A stretch of DNA of 64,000 bases from Skeletonema tropicum (GCA_037178625.1 CM074129.1:2604001-2668000); one strand, 5' to 3'. Positions 20,081-33,288 are shown, counted from the first letter of the stretch. The notes: generated by a model not told the origin, from the sequence alone. Numbers and translations are program-made.

Positions 20081-22032
20081 TTATTCTTCTCCGTCATCAT
20101 CGGTTTCATCATCTTCATTAGGCCTTGGGTCAGTAAAGGTATAGTCAATCATGCCATAATCAATCCCCATGCCATCAGCCCTAAGGTAGGGCGTGAACAT
20201 TTTGTGCATATTACCCGTATTCACAAAACTGCACAAATGACGCTGGGTTGATTTGTTCTTGACATCAATTCCAAAGATCTCATAGAAGTGTTCAGGTGTG
20301 CGAAACTCCACACCTCCTATACCATACTTTTCCTCATCCGTGTGATCCCACCTGCTAGGGTCTACTCCAGGATCCATATGAACAATTCCTAACAGTCTCG
20401 ACATGGATTGAATACCTGCACCTGCATATATACGATTGTGATCAAAGAATTTTGGAACCTTTTTTCTTTTTGCTATATTTTCTTTATTCTTGCCCACTGC
20501 GTAGTGATGAAAGCATACACTCTTTTCGGGAGCCTGGTTAGTGAGTGCGAAGAGCAAAGGAAGTTGAGACAGAGGAATGCTAAACATAATGTACACGAGT
20601 GTTCAGCAAAGGAGGTAACTTACATAAAAATCATAACCAATGGTGAAACCCCTCACACCAATAGACATCTCCTCTCCTTGAAAGATCAGCGGCTGATAGA
20701 AATCGTATGGGACATTGACAACGAAGTGTCCCCGTGAGAATGAGAAACCAGCAGACCAGAAGGGGTGCAATTGGGGCGTGCCAGTTATGCTTGGCTCGCT
20801 TTCTGGCTGAGTGTCATGCCTTAGATATTTATTGTGTTGCCCTTCTTCGAAAATAGTGTCTGGGACGAAGATAATTGTGAGTATTGAGCGAACGATAACA
20901 CTACAAATGCAATGAGTGACTTACCACACATGATTGGGCGCTTTTTCATAACACTATCACCGTTTTCATCGAGAGCTCCATCGAAGTTCGAAAGATATGT
21001 GCTCAATATAGCCATCTCATTTTTGGTAGCTTCTTGCTGAGATATGATGTCTACGTCCCAATTGTTTGCGTAGGTGACATGAGCATCGCTCTGCATGTAG
21101 TAATACTCGCCACGATATAAACGATGCCCAAGATGTCTTGCAAACACCGGTCCAACCGACAGAAGAGGATCAAGTTGAAGAATATCTATTTGGTTTTTGT
21201 ATTTGCACAACATTTGTTCTGGATTTTCAGAGCATGGCTCATAAGGAGCGTCACAATGTATATCTTCGCCATCGTCGATTTGATCAATCACTCCCACACG
21301 TACTCGATCTGGATATGAGGCCCTCTCAAAGATTGAAGTCACAGTATCTCTGCATTGGAAGTCTCTATAGGAAGCAATTGCAACATATATTGTGCGCTCA
21401 TTCACAGGACAATTGTCTCCTCTTGCAAAATTTCCACTGACATCTGGAACGGTACAACTTCCAATCTTCATTGCTAGATCTCTTGTCATGAGCTTATTCT
21501 GATGAATCGACACAGGATCATCTATCCACATTTTTGGAACGCTCATGATGACATCTGGATGATTCTTCGCACGATGGCCAGGATGGACAACGTCCTCAAA
21601 TTCACCATCTTCATCTCGAATAGATACTGGCCACTTGGCTTGTGGGATGTTTGCATCTGCAGGAGTGTTTGAAAAGTCGCTCCGCTTGCGTAGAAGTTGG
21701 CTTGCTTGCAATTTTGGATTTGAATTACCAAAGTTATTGCCCAAATCGCTGATGGTCAATCCCTCCTCATGCAACATAGATAATTCATCATCTAAATCAT
21801 CCTCTGCGTTTTGAATGTCGTCAATATCGTCTATACCCGATCTTGATAGATTGATGGATTTGCGAAAGCTAAATAATAAACCCAGACGGCTTGTTGGATT
21901 GGGAGTAGGAAGATTCCAAATTGATGTAAAAAGGCCCAGTGAGAATAAACTGAGTACAATCGAGGAAAAAATAACGACTACACGATCTAACGAGGAAGTC
22001 GACGGCGGTGAGGAGCGTAGAGGCCTTCCCAT
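20081..22032 (-). CDS. GlcNAc-transferase-like glycosyltransferase, copy 2
   Basis: Exons 20925-22032, 20624-20859 and 20081-20533 are intact and, as far as read, identical in protein to copy 1. Upstream of the start the sequence diverges: an indel removes the ATG corresponding to 11687 in copy 1. This supports MGRPLRSS (22032) or the ATG at 22086 as the real start. Confidence 0.82.
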
Positions 22033-22601
22033 TGTCGAGTACTGGGTAGAGGCATGGGTAGAGCTAGCAATGCATTGCTCCCGCATAAGTGGGCAAAACG
22101 CTTAGATGCAATCAAAAGGAAGCGATGGAAGAAGATAGATGCGTTGGAAAACGAATGCGAAAGTCGAGCTCCCCCGGGGTGAAGTTTAGGGCTATAATAG
22201 CCTATTATATGTTGCCGTTCGGATTCTATCAGAAAGCTTGAGCGATAGGCCTCAATAAACGCAGTAGCGGGTGAGTCTTCTTCGGCGATTAAAGATACTT
22301 GTGGCTCGAACTTCAATCGTGCCGCTCCGGCACCAATAAGTCTACTTCGAGCACCCCCTACATTGCAACATGAGTATAAATAGGGGCATTGGTCGTTATA
22401 TAGAAAACATCAACTCCAAGAAACCTCTAAGGACTAATCTCATTGTGTGGTAGAGATGTACCTCCTACACCAATACACATCGAGAGACCACAGGAGAGCT
22501 CTCCTCGTTGGGACTCTTGACTTAAAGATAAAATAGACAGTGTGATGTGCTAAAGTTAGGAATAGCAATAGAACATTAACACTTAGATTTTTTGCAAACT
22601 C
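22033..22601. other. Diverged upstream tract with empty TIR-element site (unit 2)
   Basis: Relative to units 1 and 3 this tract has several indels and SNPs between 22088 and 22400. It has a single uninterrupted GCCG near 22214-22217 in place of the 783 bp element. The coding-like remnant noted at 12585 is continuous here on the minus strand. Confidence 0.7.
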
Positions 22602-23615
22602 CTATTCACTATTCGCAGTCTTCCACAAACTTAAAATTTCTTCGTCGCAAATATCTACGAAGTCATCTTGGGGCTGCCGCTCACCCCACTTGAAGCTTAT
22701 CTGCTTCTGCTGGTAAGTGTTGGCGTAATAATACTCATTCTTGAGCCGATTACTGTCTTGATGTAGTTGAAAAGTGTTTTCAACGATGGACGTATCCTCG
22801 CAGGGATGTCTGTGATGGAAGGAGAAGGATGAGTTCCCTCGAGATGTTTGAGGGTAATCCAACACTTGGAACTGTGCCATCGTCTGCGCTTGCCATTGAG
22901 AAGCTGTCTGCTGATTCATACTGCAACTACGGTTGGAAGCTATGACAGGAAGAATCATGCGTTTGGTAAGATTTTCGTTGTACTCCTTCAACTCGCGTTT
23001 GTACTCAGCAAGCTCTTGCTTTGCAAGCTTGGAGACAAACTGCTTGATGTCAGGATTGGTCTCCTCCAACTTGGTCCAACGAGAGGTGATTATACGAGAG
23101 AGCTCGAGGAAGCCTATCTTGCCATGCTTTCGGCGATGCTTACGCTTCGCTCGCTTTCCAGGTCCAAAATACCAATCGGGAGAGAGCTTGGTATTGATAT
23201 ATCGTTTGGGCACATCATGGAAGAGGATCTTGCCTTCATGAATTGACTTGTCCTCATCTTCACCTGTCATGGTCTGAATAATGAACTCACGCTCGATCTG
23301 AAAGTAGATGTGGTAGGCAGTCAAAGGACGCTTAGGCTTCGTTGCTATCTTTCTCGGACTTGCGACCGTAGACGGTCCAGTAACAAGTGGTGCAAATGAC
23401 ATTGGCAGCGATGAGGTAGTCAAACAACGAAACAAACTAGGCGCCTTAGTGCTTTTATCTGGGCATACGGCCACCGCGGGTTTTAGTGTGCTGGGGCTGG
23501 GTAGACCCGACAAGCTAGGCGGTTGGCTGGCCGCAGGTAGGCAGTTGGCGTCTGTAAGCATAGTGACGCCGGGGGTATTGGTTGATGTGGAAATCATTGC
23601 TTTGGAGGTATCCAA
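22602..23615 (-). CDS. HMG-box protein, copy 2
   Basis: Full length, 337 residues. It differs from copy 1 by one visible substitution near the C-terminus (YQQKQ instead of YQQRQ). Confidence 0.8.
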   Translation of the reverse strand: MDTSKAMISTSTNTPGVTMLTDANCLPAASQPPSLSGLPSPSTLKPAVAVCPDKSTKAPSLFRCLTTSSLPMSFAPLVTGPSTVASPRKIATKPKRPLTAYHIYFQIEREFIIQTMTGEDEDKSIHEGKILFHDVPKRYINTKLSPDWYFGPGKRAKRKHRRKHGKIGFLELSRIITSRWTKLEETNPDIKQFVSKLAKQELAEYKRELKEYNENLTKRMILPVIASNRSCSMNQQTASQWQAQTMAQFQVLDYPQTSRGNSSFSFHHRHPCEDTSIVENTFQLHQDSNRLKNEYYYANTYQQKQISFKWGERQPQDDFVDICDEEILSLWKTANSE

Positions 23616-23850
23616 TGCTCTTCTACTTCACGAGTGGTTGTACTTAGGTACAAGAGTATTGTTCCTCATGTCAATGATGACAAGTGAAAGTGCTCGGGTT
23701 CGGCTCAAAATTTGGTAAATCGAGTGCTGCTAAGATTGAATGGGGACTCCTTTTACTACGCGAAGTAAAATTTGAGCTGCTCACTGTCGAAGTAAAATTT
23801 GAGCTGCTCACTGTCTCACTTTCTCCTTTTCTCGCCAAGTTCGCCTTCGT

Positions 23851-24973
23851 TAGCGTTTCGGCCAGGAATCCCTGGGATATTTCGGCACTTTTGAGTATCC
23901 CGAGGGATATTTTTTCGCCAAAAATCGCTAAAAAATATCCTTTTATTTGGACAAGCTTATCTTGATAGCTGGAGCGTTTCTGATGTCAATAATACTATTG
24001 TTCACTCATCAAATCACTGTAAAGATTGTATTATCTCCATCCACGCACGCATTCCAGCAATATCATTGTTCGTCTTGCAGGTTTGCCTCTTTTCAATTGC
24101 AACATAAAAGCACGATACTGCATCAGAAATGAGTTGAAATTGATTCTTAAACCGCGGTGCTGTTTCATTAATCTTCTGCAACAGCTTCTCAGCTCTATCA
24201 CAGTAGTCTTCTGGCTCAGGTTTCATATTACGAAGATTTTCAAGGTCAAACTTCCAGCTATCGAGTTCGTGTATCTCCTCTAGAGAAGGCAGGTAAAAAT
24301 TTGAGGCGGCGTCAGGATCCTCTGCCAAATCAATAAATTTTTGAAATTGTTTCTCAGACGGTTTTGCCTTTTGTTGGGAGGCAGATAATGGCAGTGGTGT
24401 CAAAGGTATCATGCGTGTGATGATGTCATGCGTCTTTTCTGTCTCCATCGGCTTTAGCTTCTTTGCCGATGTTGATGCTCGAGCAAAAAGAGAACGTTTC
24501 CTATCAAGATCTGCCGCTTTATTTGCCTCTTTCTGCCTCTTCTTTGCTAATTCCTCCTCCGGCAAAGCCTGCGGCTTCAAATGACCATCATCACCGGTGC
24601 TGCCGGGGGCTGGTGCTGTTGTGCGTGGATCTTTGGATTTCTCCATTGTGTTGAAAGACAGAATACGGGCGAAAGACCGAATTAATACACGGATGGCGAC
24701 AAAAATAATGCAACACAGCAACAGCCACTACTGAATCTGTCTGTAGTGTTGGCAGGGCGAGGGAGCTGTCGGCAAGTACATAGTAGTGTCGGCTGTCGGC
24801 CATGCTGGTGCGGTGAGCTCAACGCATCCTGGTGGAAGGAAGGCTCTGGCGGACTTTTTGAGATGGTGTCCTGTCACATCATGTAGACTTTTGTACGTAG
24901 GAACTAGTAAATAATCAGGGATATTTTTTGGGATATTTTGCAGGGGTGGGCGGGCTACCTGGCCGAAACGCTA
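23851..24973. mobile_element. hAT-like element carrying a gene (1123 bp), unit 2
   Basis: Same length, TIRs and GCCTTCGT target duplication (23843-23850, 24974-24981) as the unit 1 copy. It occupies the same position, so it was inherited by duplication and not by a new insertion. Confidence 0.9.
24014..24646 (-). CDS. Unknown 210-residue protein inside the hAT-like element, copy 2
   Basis: Its translation is identical to the unit 1 copy (14381-15013). Start and caveats are as given there. Confidence 0.6.
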   Translation of the reverse strand: MEKSKDPRTTAPAPGSTGDDGHLKPQALPEEELAKKRQKEANKAADLDRKRSLFARASTSAKKLKPMETEKTHDIITRMIPLTPLPLSASQQKAKPSEKQFQKFIDLAEDPDAASNFYLPSLEEIHELDSWKFDLENLRNMKPEPEDYCDRAEKLLQKINETAPRFKNQFQLISDAVSCFYVAIEKRQTCKTNNDIAGMRAWMEIIQSLQ

Positions 24974-25434
24974 GCCTTCGTCGGGAGCGCCGCGCGGAGC
25001 CGGTGTTGTACTGAGGGGGTTCGAAGAGGCGTTCAGTTTTTCACTCAGCTTTACAGGGGGTGAAATTTAGTCATTTCAGTCAATCTCTAGAGGCTCAAAA
25101 GTACCCAAGAGGGAAGAGGTCACAACGAAAGAGCAACAAGACGGACCTCATAAGTACTATCTACCTCATAGAATGAAGAAAGTGTAGAAAAGAATCACGA
25201 ATAAAGTAGTGCTACTTTATTTATCAGTACTCCCAGTTGACGTGAGGTCAATGCCTCATCTAGACACTGCTTAGAGATAAAGTGGCTTTAGACAAGCAAC
25301 GTGATAACAAACGAAAAACCAGTGCAATGACGGACGGCCTACCTGTATAAGGAGTTTCAATTTGTGCGATTCTGTGCATGTTGTGCTGATTTACACCTTC
25401 TCCTGCGCTGCTTTTGTCGCCTCAGCTGCTTCGA

Positions 25435-25812
25435 TCATGCTTCCTGGCGTGCGCCCTCTTTCTTCGCTTTCTTCACCGTGGGTGTGACCTCGTTGTCAAT
25501 CTTCCGTGACCTGTCATTGTTCATCAGTGGGTTTGAGAAGATCTCCACTGTCGCCTTAGCTTCTAGCACCTTAAACGCATTCTCCCTTGCCTCTTGCTTC
25601 GGAGAATAACGGACCCCGTTGACCTCGAACTCAAACGCTTCTGATCGAGATGGCAGGTGATGATTATCAAACTCTTCAATGATTGATTTCCGTACATCGG
25701 AAAGATTGGAAGTTGATTTAACATAAACGAAGCAACGTCTACCATTGGAATGAATTATGAATTTCTTCTTCTCCTCTGAGAACATGATGGCGGTAGGAAT
25801 TTGGATTCGCAT
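25435..25812 (-). CDS. Small unknown protein with a possible beta-grasp fold, copy 2
   Basis: Its translation is identical to the copy at 16698-17075. Confidence 0.5.
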   Translation of the reverse strand: MRIQIPTAIMFSEEKKKFIIHSNGRRCFVYVKSTSNLSDVRKSIIEEFDNHHLPSRSEAFEFEVNGVRYSPKQEARENAFKVLEAKATVEIFSNPLMNNDRSRKIDNEVTPTVKKAKKEGARQEA

Positions 25813-26323
25813 CGTCGACGGGGGGAGGATTGAGATTATTGTCCGGAGAGGATTATGAATATGAATTTTAGCTTTATTATAAAATTTAAATTTCAAGTAT
25901 ACTGACTATTTTTTATTTACCATCATTTTTGCATAGGAAACTTCATGGCAGGGCACATACCCATGAAGACTGCCCAAGTTCCTTCGGCTTGATCCACACC
26001 ATGCAAGACATACTTAGCTCTTACCAAGGAACTTTTTGAATCCGGACGAACATTACAACTGCTGTATCCGCCCTGCAGTAGGACATGTGGGGTCTAGAGA
26101 GGGGATGTTTGTTAGTAATTTTTACTAGGTAAAATTAGCAAAACACCAAGAAGTTGCATATCTACGTAACTAATATATATAAATCGTTCAACAAAGGAAT
26201 AATCATATTCGGATAGACTTCAGTTTGGCATCCCCAATGGCCTTTTTTGTCGAATGTCTAGGAGTATTTTTGTGCCTCTTTGGTTGTTTGCTGCCTTTTT
26301 GTGTTTTGTGAGTGAGAGAGGAG

Positions 26324-28834
26324 TAGCGTAATGGAATTTCAAAAGGGTGAAATTTCACTACTGCAACTTTCGTGAAATTTACAGGGTGAAAGTTGCACCA
26401 ATTTTGGCCAACAATGAAATTTCACAAAAATTCTGGCGCGAACGGATGGTACTGAACCAACACGTAGCACAAAAATAACCTAAGACCCTTCATTCCACCA
26501 ACCACCAAACCCCAAAGAACACCACGCACCATCCAGATGATGAGTTTGTCAACTCAGCGGAGAGTAACTCTTCACCAAAATGCTGGCGACTAACAATGCA
26601 GTATTACTTATTCCTTCGTAGTAATTCAGCTTACATGCGTGTTCCTGCATTGGCATGTACCAGATGATTTTGGGCGCGGATGGCTCTTATTTTGGGTGCG
26701 GGTATGTGCACAAATCAACTTTTTGTTCACTCTGCCGTCTACCACGCTGTCATAGTTTGCCTGGCAATAACAACAACAATTCAATAATCTTCAACAATAA
26801 TGCTTTTGACATGCGCCGCCAACGCCCTTTGTGGCATGAAGAACTCCCCCCTCAACAACCCGGCTGATCATCAGTGCATGATGTGTGAAGGACCAATTCA
26901 TGGTGCCCTTTGCGGTAAACTCTACTGTGAGGAAATTGTGGGCAACCCATCCTACAAAAACCCTGCAGGGGATCTTAATGATCATGCAAAAACACTTGCC
27001 AACTCCCATACCGCTCTCATGTGTCTTCACTGTGTCCAACACAAGCTCACCGCTGCGGCCCCAACTGCCGATGCTGCCGTCGCTGCTGTCGATCCACCTG
27101 CCGTCGCTGCAGTCGATCCACCCGCAGCACCACCTGCTGCTGTGCCTTTTGCAGCAGCTCCGGATGCCAAAAAGCAACGAGACTCAACGCTCTATTCCCA
27201 ATACGAAATCACGCCCCAACCCAATGGCAAGTTACGTATTGTATGCAAGCACTGTCCTAAGTACAACAAGTTGCTAGCGACATTTAATGCAACAAGAGCT
27301 AGAAAACATTCTCTCCACGAATGTGAAGGGTTGACATGCCCTCACACAAGGAGACAAATCGAAGGAGGGGCTCAAGCGAATAAGAAACAAGCAACGTATC
27401 TTGCACTTCAATCCAACCCAAGTGAAACTGTTGCTGCCATGCGTAGTAATCATGGCCCCGTTGCGGTGATTGATCTACTATCCAACTCTGGGGACGTTAG
27501 TGATGTCACCAAATCCACCTCCACATCCGTTCCCCCTCGCAAGAAAACAAAGCGTGTACCATCTGCACAAACTACTATGGAGCACACGTATGGTAAGAGC
27601 ATGAACCAGGCATCTGCTGACATTGTACTCATGCACGAGGTACGAGCCATTGTCGCTCGTGGCGAGCCATTGAGTCGTCTATTGGATCCTTGGGTGCAAG
27701 CAAGCCTACACCAACGATACCCTGCCATCTTGAAGTTCATTCCAAGTGATGTTGAAACAATCTATGACAAGTATGTCATTAAAATTGATAAACAAACGAC
27801 ATCGGAGTTGAAATCATTTATGGCAAAAATTCCCGGACATGTAAATGTTGCGATGGATGGAGTCACTGTCTTGGGCAAACAAAAGGTACGTGATTTATGT
27901 TCTGTACAATAACTTCATTGCTTTCAATTGTCTCACTACTATTTATGTTGCCCTGCTGTATCCTCTTCTGCCTAGATCGTATACACGCGAAGTTTGATGA
28001 ACTTCTTGGTCAGGGCTCAAGAGCAGAAGTTGCTGGTATGATCCGTGAACGTTTCAATATGGATGGTGTTGATCCCAGCGGACTGAAGGTTGGTTTACTC
28101 GATGAGCATCACTTGATGTGTTTCCTCTGTGACCCAAACTCTCGTGTGTGGAGGGAGTTGTTCTACCTGCAGACTAACAAGGCTGCGCTCGTAAGGAAGA
28201 TGATCGAGTGGTATGTGCCTTTGGGTGAAGATGGTTCTGATGAGATGCGGAGGAGAGTTAAAAAGGATTTTGAGGACTTTGATACTCAAAACAATGACTG
28301 GTTTCATTCTTTTGACGTTCCACTTCCATCGCTTCCATCTTTGGAACAGCTGCAACAGAACAACAAGTCTTTTAGTATCAAAAATGTGGTACAGTATGTG
28401 GAATCAACTGGTGCTATTTCTGGTCGCATCACGTGGTTTGAATGTTATGCAGGATCATCTGACTTCTATCGATTGGTTGCTAAGCCTCTAATGTCTATGG
28501 GAACTGTCGGATCGATGGATTGTGAGCGTAGGGCCAAACCTCTGAAGAACAGCATTCTTGTGAAGGATAGGAATAGGATGAAGGATCCAACTGGTGTTGC
28601 ACTTCTTCGAGGGAAGGAAAACCTCCGTCATATCATGGATGCGAAGAAGATGCTTGGAAAGAAGCTTGCTGACAGTCTCTCTTAGAGTGATGTGTTGACT
28701 GCAGAGTGCAAAGTATTACGACTATCTCAGGATAAGCTAGAGTGAAATTTAATCCCTTGAAATTTCTGAAATTTCTGAAATTTCAACCTGCAATTTTCAA
28801 CCCCCTCCAAAAATGGTGAAATTCCATTACGCTA
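26324..28834. mobile_element. hAT transposon copy B (2511 bp)
   Basis: The TIRs are as in copy A. The 8-bp target duplication GAGAGGAG lies at 26316-26323 and 28835-28842. It is the longest of the three copies but still lacks part of the catalytic region. Unit 1 (17577-17584) and unit 3 (about 41205-41212) have the empty site. Confidence 0.95.
26800..28685 (+). pseudogene. hAT transposase, catalytic centre deleted (copy B)
   Basis: Exon 1 (26800-27885) encodes an Ala/Pro-rich N-terminus and a BED-type zinc finger (CKHCPKYNKLL ... HSLHEC, about residues 149-170). It ends near NVAMDGVTVLGKQK, the first catalytic Asp region of hAT transposases. An 90-nt GT-AG intron follows (27886-27975). About 15 nt into exon 2 an internal deletion (near 27990) joins to the distal part in another frame. 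The C-terminal dimerisation segment then reads to the stop at 28685. The frame is broken, so this copy cannot make a full enzyme. Confidence 0.85.
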
Positions 28835-29216
28835 GAGAGGAGTTCATTTTTTTCTAGCGGTGCGGTGGTTTTAGTTGTGGTGGGTGCGGGGGTGCAGAGG
28901 GGTTAAATTCCACTCAGCTTTACGGGGGGTGAAATATAGTCATTTCAGTCAATCACGCTCAAGACAAAAAAGGCTCAAAAAAGGTCACAACAAAAAAAGA
29001 AAGACCTCCACCATGACGCTTACGACCAAGTCTATCTCCTGCCCTAAACAATTATCTAACGTACATTGCTCAAGGGCACACTAGCTGCAACTCAAATTAG
29101 AGGCTGGGTTGGAACTCGGACTCATTGTTAAGGGAGCCAGAAAACTCGTCGTATTCATCTAGATAATAGACCGACGGATAACACAACACGACATTTCAAA
29201 ATAGACACTATCAAGA

Positions 29217-30276
29217 ATGACCTCCGCGGCGAACAAGGCAGCCAAAACCCTCAAGGGTTCCAGACGCAATCGGCCGTCTCTAAGCATGTCTCAGGCATCG
29301 GCAAGTGTGGGTGAATCCTCTGGAGAGAATCTCAGAGAGTCATTTACGGGAGGTAGTACAGGCGGCGGCGGCGGCGGCGGTCCCCTTTTTATGGATGATT
29401 TACAATCCCAATATGAAAGCCTTAGTGAGAAGTTGACCAAAGAAAACAATACCATTGCAGCCTCTTCACAATATAGTGATCTCAAAAGTGGAACGGGTAG
29501 CGCTGGAAGCAAATCGAGAAAAGTGCGATGGGCAGAGACAGCAGCGGTAGCATCTACACTGGATGCGGAGAATGCAGCAGCCGCCAACGATGACGATCCT
29601 GATCGCTATGAACGTTCACCTATGGAGATTATTTCTGATTTGTTTCAGAGGAAGTACACGCTACCAATCTTCCTGCTTTCGACCTTGGCCATCTTCCTCA
29701 TGGTACACTTGGCTGGTGGGGGAGATGAGAAGTACAAACGATATGATGCCGCATCATCCAAAAAGGTTGGTCTAACTGGATCACGATTCCAGAGGTACAA
29801 AAACTTGGAGGGTGGAGAAGGATTTGGCGAGACAACATTCTCCTTAAGCCCAACTTCTTCGGATATGTCGAGCATCGGCCCTACGTCTGAGGCTATTGGT
29901 CATTCCACACCTAAGATTCCCGGATCGTCTTCATCTGCTGCGACTGCCAATGATGGAAATGCTGCTGATTGGATTATAGTGCCTACTCAGTCAGGAGTGT
30001 TTGGTACAGCAGGGGGGAATGCGGCAAATGATGGCTCTCCTACAACATTGAAATGGAATTTTGCTCCAGGGTAAGTTGTATTCTTGTTCACAACATTAGG
30101 TATTTTAACTTTTGTTTGAATCGTACTGAATTCTCATCTCAAAAATGCTTCAAACACTTTCCAGACAACCTACGCCCGATCCAATTCACTTGAAAGATGA
30201 TGCGAGACTAAACGACGGCTGGGAAAACCTAGTCTTGTCCGTGAGACTTCTCGAGTCACTGTTTCGCAGATGTTGA
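29217..30276 (+). pseudogene. Chimeric truncated PTPDP gene (unit 2 end) fused to ATAD3
   Basis: Identical in structure to 17961-19020. Exon 1 is 29217-30070 and chimeric exon 2 is 30165-30276, crossing the same junction at 30215-30216 and ending at the same out-of-frame stop. Confidence 0.8.
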
Positions 30277-31232
30277 AAGAACCCATATCTTCATTCAAAC
30301 GGTTGACTGGACTTGGGGTACAATCGCAAGATGCGTTGAAGGGAATCGTGTTAGAAGATACACTAGATTCACAACTTCGAAAGATTGCAGTTTCCACGGC
30401 ACATACGAAAAAGAACAAGGCACCATTTCGTCACTTATTGCTGCATGGTCCTCCAGGTACGGGAAAGACAATGTTTGCCAAGGGACTTGCTCATCACTCT
30501 GGGTTGGAGTTTGCCATTTTAACTGGTGGAGATATTGCTCCTTTGGGAAGAGATGCTGTTACTGAGATTCACAAGTTGTTTGAATGGGCAAAAACTAGTC
30601 GCAAAGGATTGCTTTTATTTGTTGACGAAGCAGATGCCTTCTTACAAAGTCGTGAAACGAACAAGATTTCAGAAGATCAAAGAAATGCCTTGAATGCATT
30701 TCTCTACCGTACAGGGTAAGTGCAGAGATTATTATCATGAAATAATTTTGCGTAGAATGTATTTGAATCTCACATGTTTTCATCCGATTGTTGCAGAACG
30801 GAGAGTGACCAATTCATGATGGTGTATGCCAGTAACCAGCCTTCTCAATTTGACGAAGCCGTTCTTGATCGTATTGATGAAATGGTCGAATTTGACTTGC
30901 CTGGAGAACATGAGCGTAGAAAGATGATTGCGTTATATATTGAAAAGTATCTACTGAACCCACCAGCACGATGGGCGAAGAAAGTGACAACAGTGGATAT
31001 TGGAGATGAGGAAATTGAACGTGTTGTGAAAGAAACTGAAGGATTTTCTGGCCGTGCTATTTCCAAACTTGCAATTGCATGGCAGGCCGCAGCTTACGGA
31101 ACTGATGGAGCAATTTTGGACAAGGAAACTTTCTTCTTAACCGTTCAGAATCACAAAAAGAGCATGTCACAGAAAGATGGCTGGATGCAGCATGCAATGG
31201 AAAGAGCTGACATGTTGACAACTGATCGCTAG
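30270..31232 (+). pseudogene. ATAD3 5'-truncated copy (unit 3), AAA module only
   Basis: Exons 2-3 only (donor at 30716, exon 3 at 30797-31232). The AAA core is intact from the ATG at 30270, as in unit 2. Confidence 0.75.
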
Positions 31233-31336
31233 ATAAAATCACTTTGCAACTAACTGCAGCATATCATGCGTAAAAATTGGTCTTAAGACAAGCTGATCAA
31301 CTTCAAGGGTAGTTCTTACAGTTTGTACATTGAAGA

Positions 31337-33288
31337 TTATTCTTCTCCGTCATCATCGGTTTCATCATCTTCATTAGGCCTTGGGTCAGTAAAGGTATAG
31401 TCAATCATGCCATAATCAATCCCCATGCCATCAGCCCTAAGGTAGGGCGTGAACATTTTGTGCATATTACCCGTATTCACAAAACTGCACAAATGACGCT
31501 GGGTTGATTTGTTCTTGACATCAATTCCAAAGATCTCATAGAAGTGTTCAGGTGTGCGAAACTCCACACCTCCTATACCATACTTTTCCTCATCCGTGTG
31601 ATCCCACCTGCTAGGGTCTACTCCAGGATCCATATGAACAATTCCTAACAGTCTCGACATGGATTGAATACCTGCACCTGCATATATACGATTGTGATCA
31701 AAGAATTTTGGAACCTTTTTTCTTTTTGCTATATTTTCTTTATTCTTGCCCACTGCGTAGTGATGAAAGCATACACTCTTTTCGGGAGCCTGGTTAGTGA
31801 GTGCGAAGAGCAAAGGAAGTTGAGACAGAGGAATGCTAAACATAATGTACACGAGTGTTCAGCAAAGGAGGTAACTTACATAAAAATCATAACCAATGGT
31901 GAAACCCCTCACACCAATAGACATCTCCTCTCCTTGAAAGATCAGCGGCTGATAGAAATCGTATGGGACATTGACAACGAAGTGTCCCCGTGAGAATGAG
32001 AAACCAGCAGACCAGAAGGGGTGCAATTGGGGCGTGCCAGTTATGCTTGGCTCGCTTTCTGGCTGAGTGTCATGCCTTAGATATTTATTGTGTTGCCCTT
32101 CTTCGAAAATAGTGTCTGGGACGAAGATAATTGTGAGTATTGAGCGAACGATAACACTACAAATGCAATGAGTGACTTACCACACATGATTGGGCGCTTT
32201 TTCATAACACTATCACCGTTTTCATCGAGAGCTCCATCGAAGTTCGAAAGATATGTGCTCAATATAGCCATCTCATTTTTGGTAGCTTCTTGCTGAGATA
32301 TGATGTCTACGTCCCAATTGTTTGCGTAGGTGACATGAGCATCGCTCTGCATGTAGTAATACTCGCCACGATATAAACGATGCCCAAGATGTCTTGCAAA
32401 CACCGGTCCAACCGACAGAAGTGGATCAAGTTGAAGAATATCTATTTGGTTTTTGTACTTGCACAACATTTGTTCTGGATTTTCAGAGCATGGCTCATAA
32501 GGAGCGTCACAATGTATATCTTCGACATCGTCGATTTGATCAATCACTCCCACACGTACTCGATCTGGATATGAGGCCCTCTCAAAGATTGAAGTCACAG
32601 TATCTCTGCATTGGTAGTCTCTATAGGAAGCAATTGCAACATATATTGTGCGCTCATTCACAGGACAATTGTCTCCTCTTGCAAAATTTCCACTGGCATC
32701 TGGAACGGTACAACTTCCAATCTTCATTGCTAGATCTCTTGTCATGAGCTTATTCTGATGAATCGAAACAGGATCATCTATCCACATTTTTGGAACGCTC
32801 ATGATGACGTCTGGATGATTCTTCGCCCGATGGCCAGGATGGACAACGTCCTCAAATTCACCATCTTCATCTCGAATAGATACTGGCCACTTGGCTTGTG
32901 GGATGTTTGCATCTGCAGGAGTGTTTGAAAAGTCGCTCCGCTTGCGTAGAAGTTGGCTTGCTTGCAATTTTGGATTTGAATTACCAAAGTTATTGCCCAA
33001 ATCACTGATGGTCAATCCCTCCTCATGCAACATAGATAATTCATCATCTAAATCATCCTCTGCGTTTTGAATGTCGTCAATATCGACTATACCCGATCTT
33101 GATAGATTGATGGATTTGCGAAAGCTAAATAATAAACCCAGACGGCTTGTTGGATTGGGAGTAGGAAGATTCCAAATTGATGTAAAAAGGCCCAGTGAGA
33201 ATAAACTGAGTACAATCGAGGAAAAAATAACGACTACACGATCTAACGAGGAAGTCGACGGCGGTGAGGAGCGTAGAGGCCTTCCCAT
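31337..33288 (-). CDS. GlcNAc-transferase-like glycosyltransferase, copy 3 (variant)
   Basis: Exons 32181-33288, 31880-32115 and 31337-31789 are intact. It differs from copies 1 and 2 by a cluster of substitutions in exon 1: GIVDID for GIDDID, DASGNF for DVSGNF, DYQCR for DFQCR and DDVEDI for DDGEDI. None hits the DXH-like or GEEMS motifs, so activity is probably kept. Confidence 0.82.

Larger units (their letters stand above)
18960..30215. repeat. Tandem segmental repeat, unit 2 (11,256 bp)
   Basis: It is nearly identical to unit 1 over shared parts. It lacks the 783 bp TIR element and hAT copy A, keeps the 1123 bp gene-carrying element and gains hAT copy B (26324-28834). A SNP- and indel-dense tract lies at about 22088-22710. 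Confidence 0.95.
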
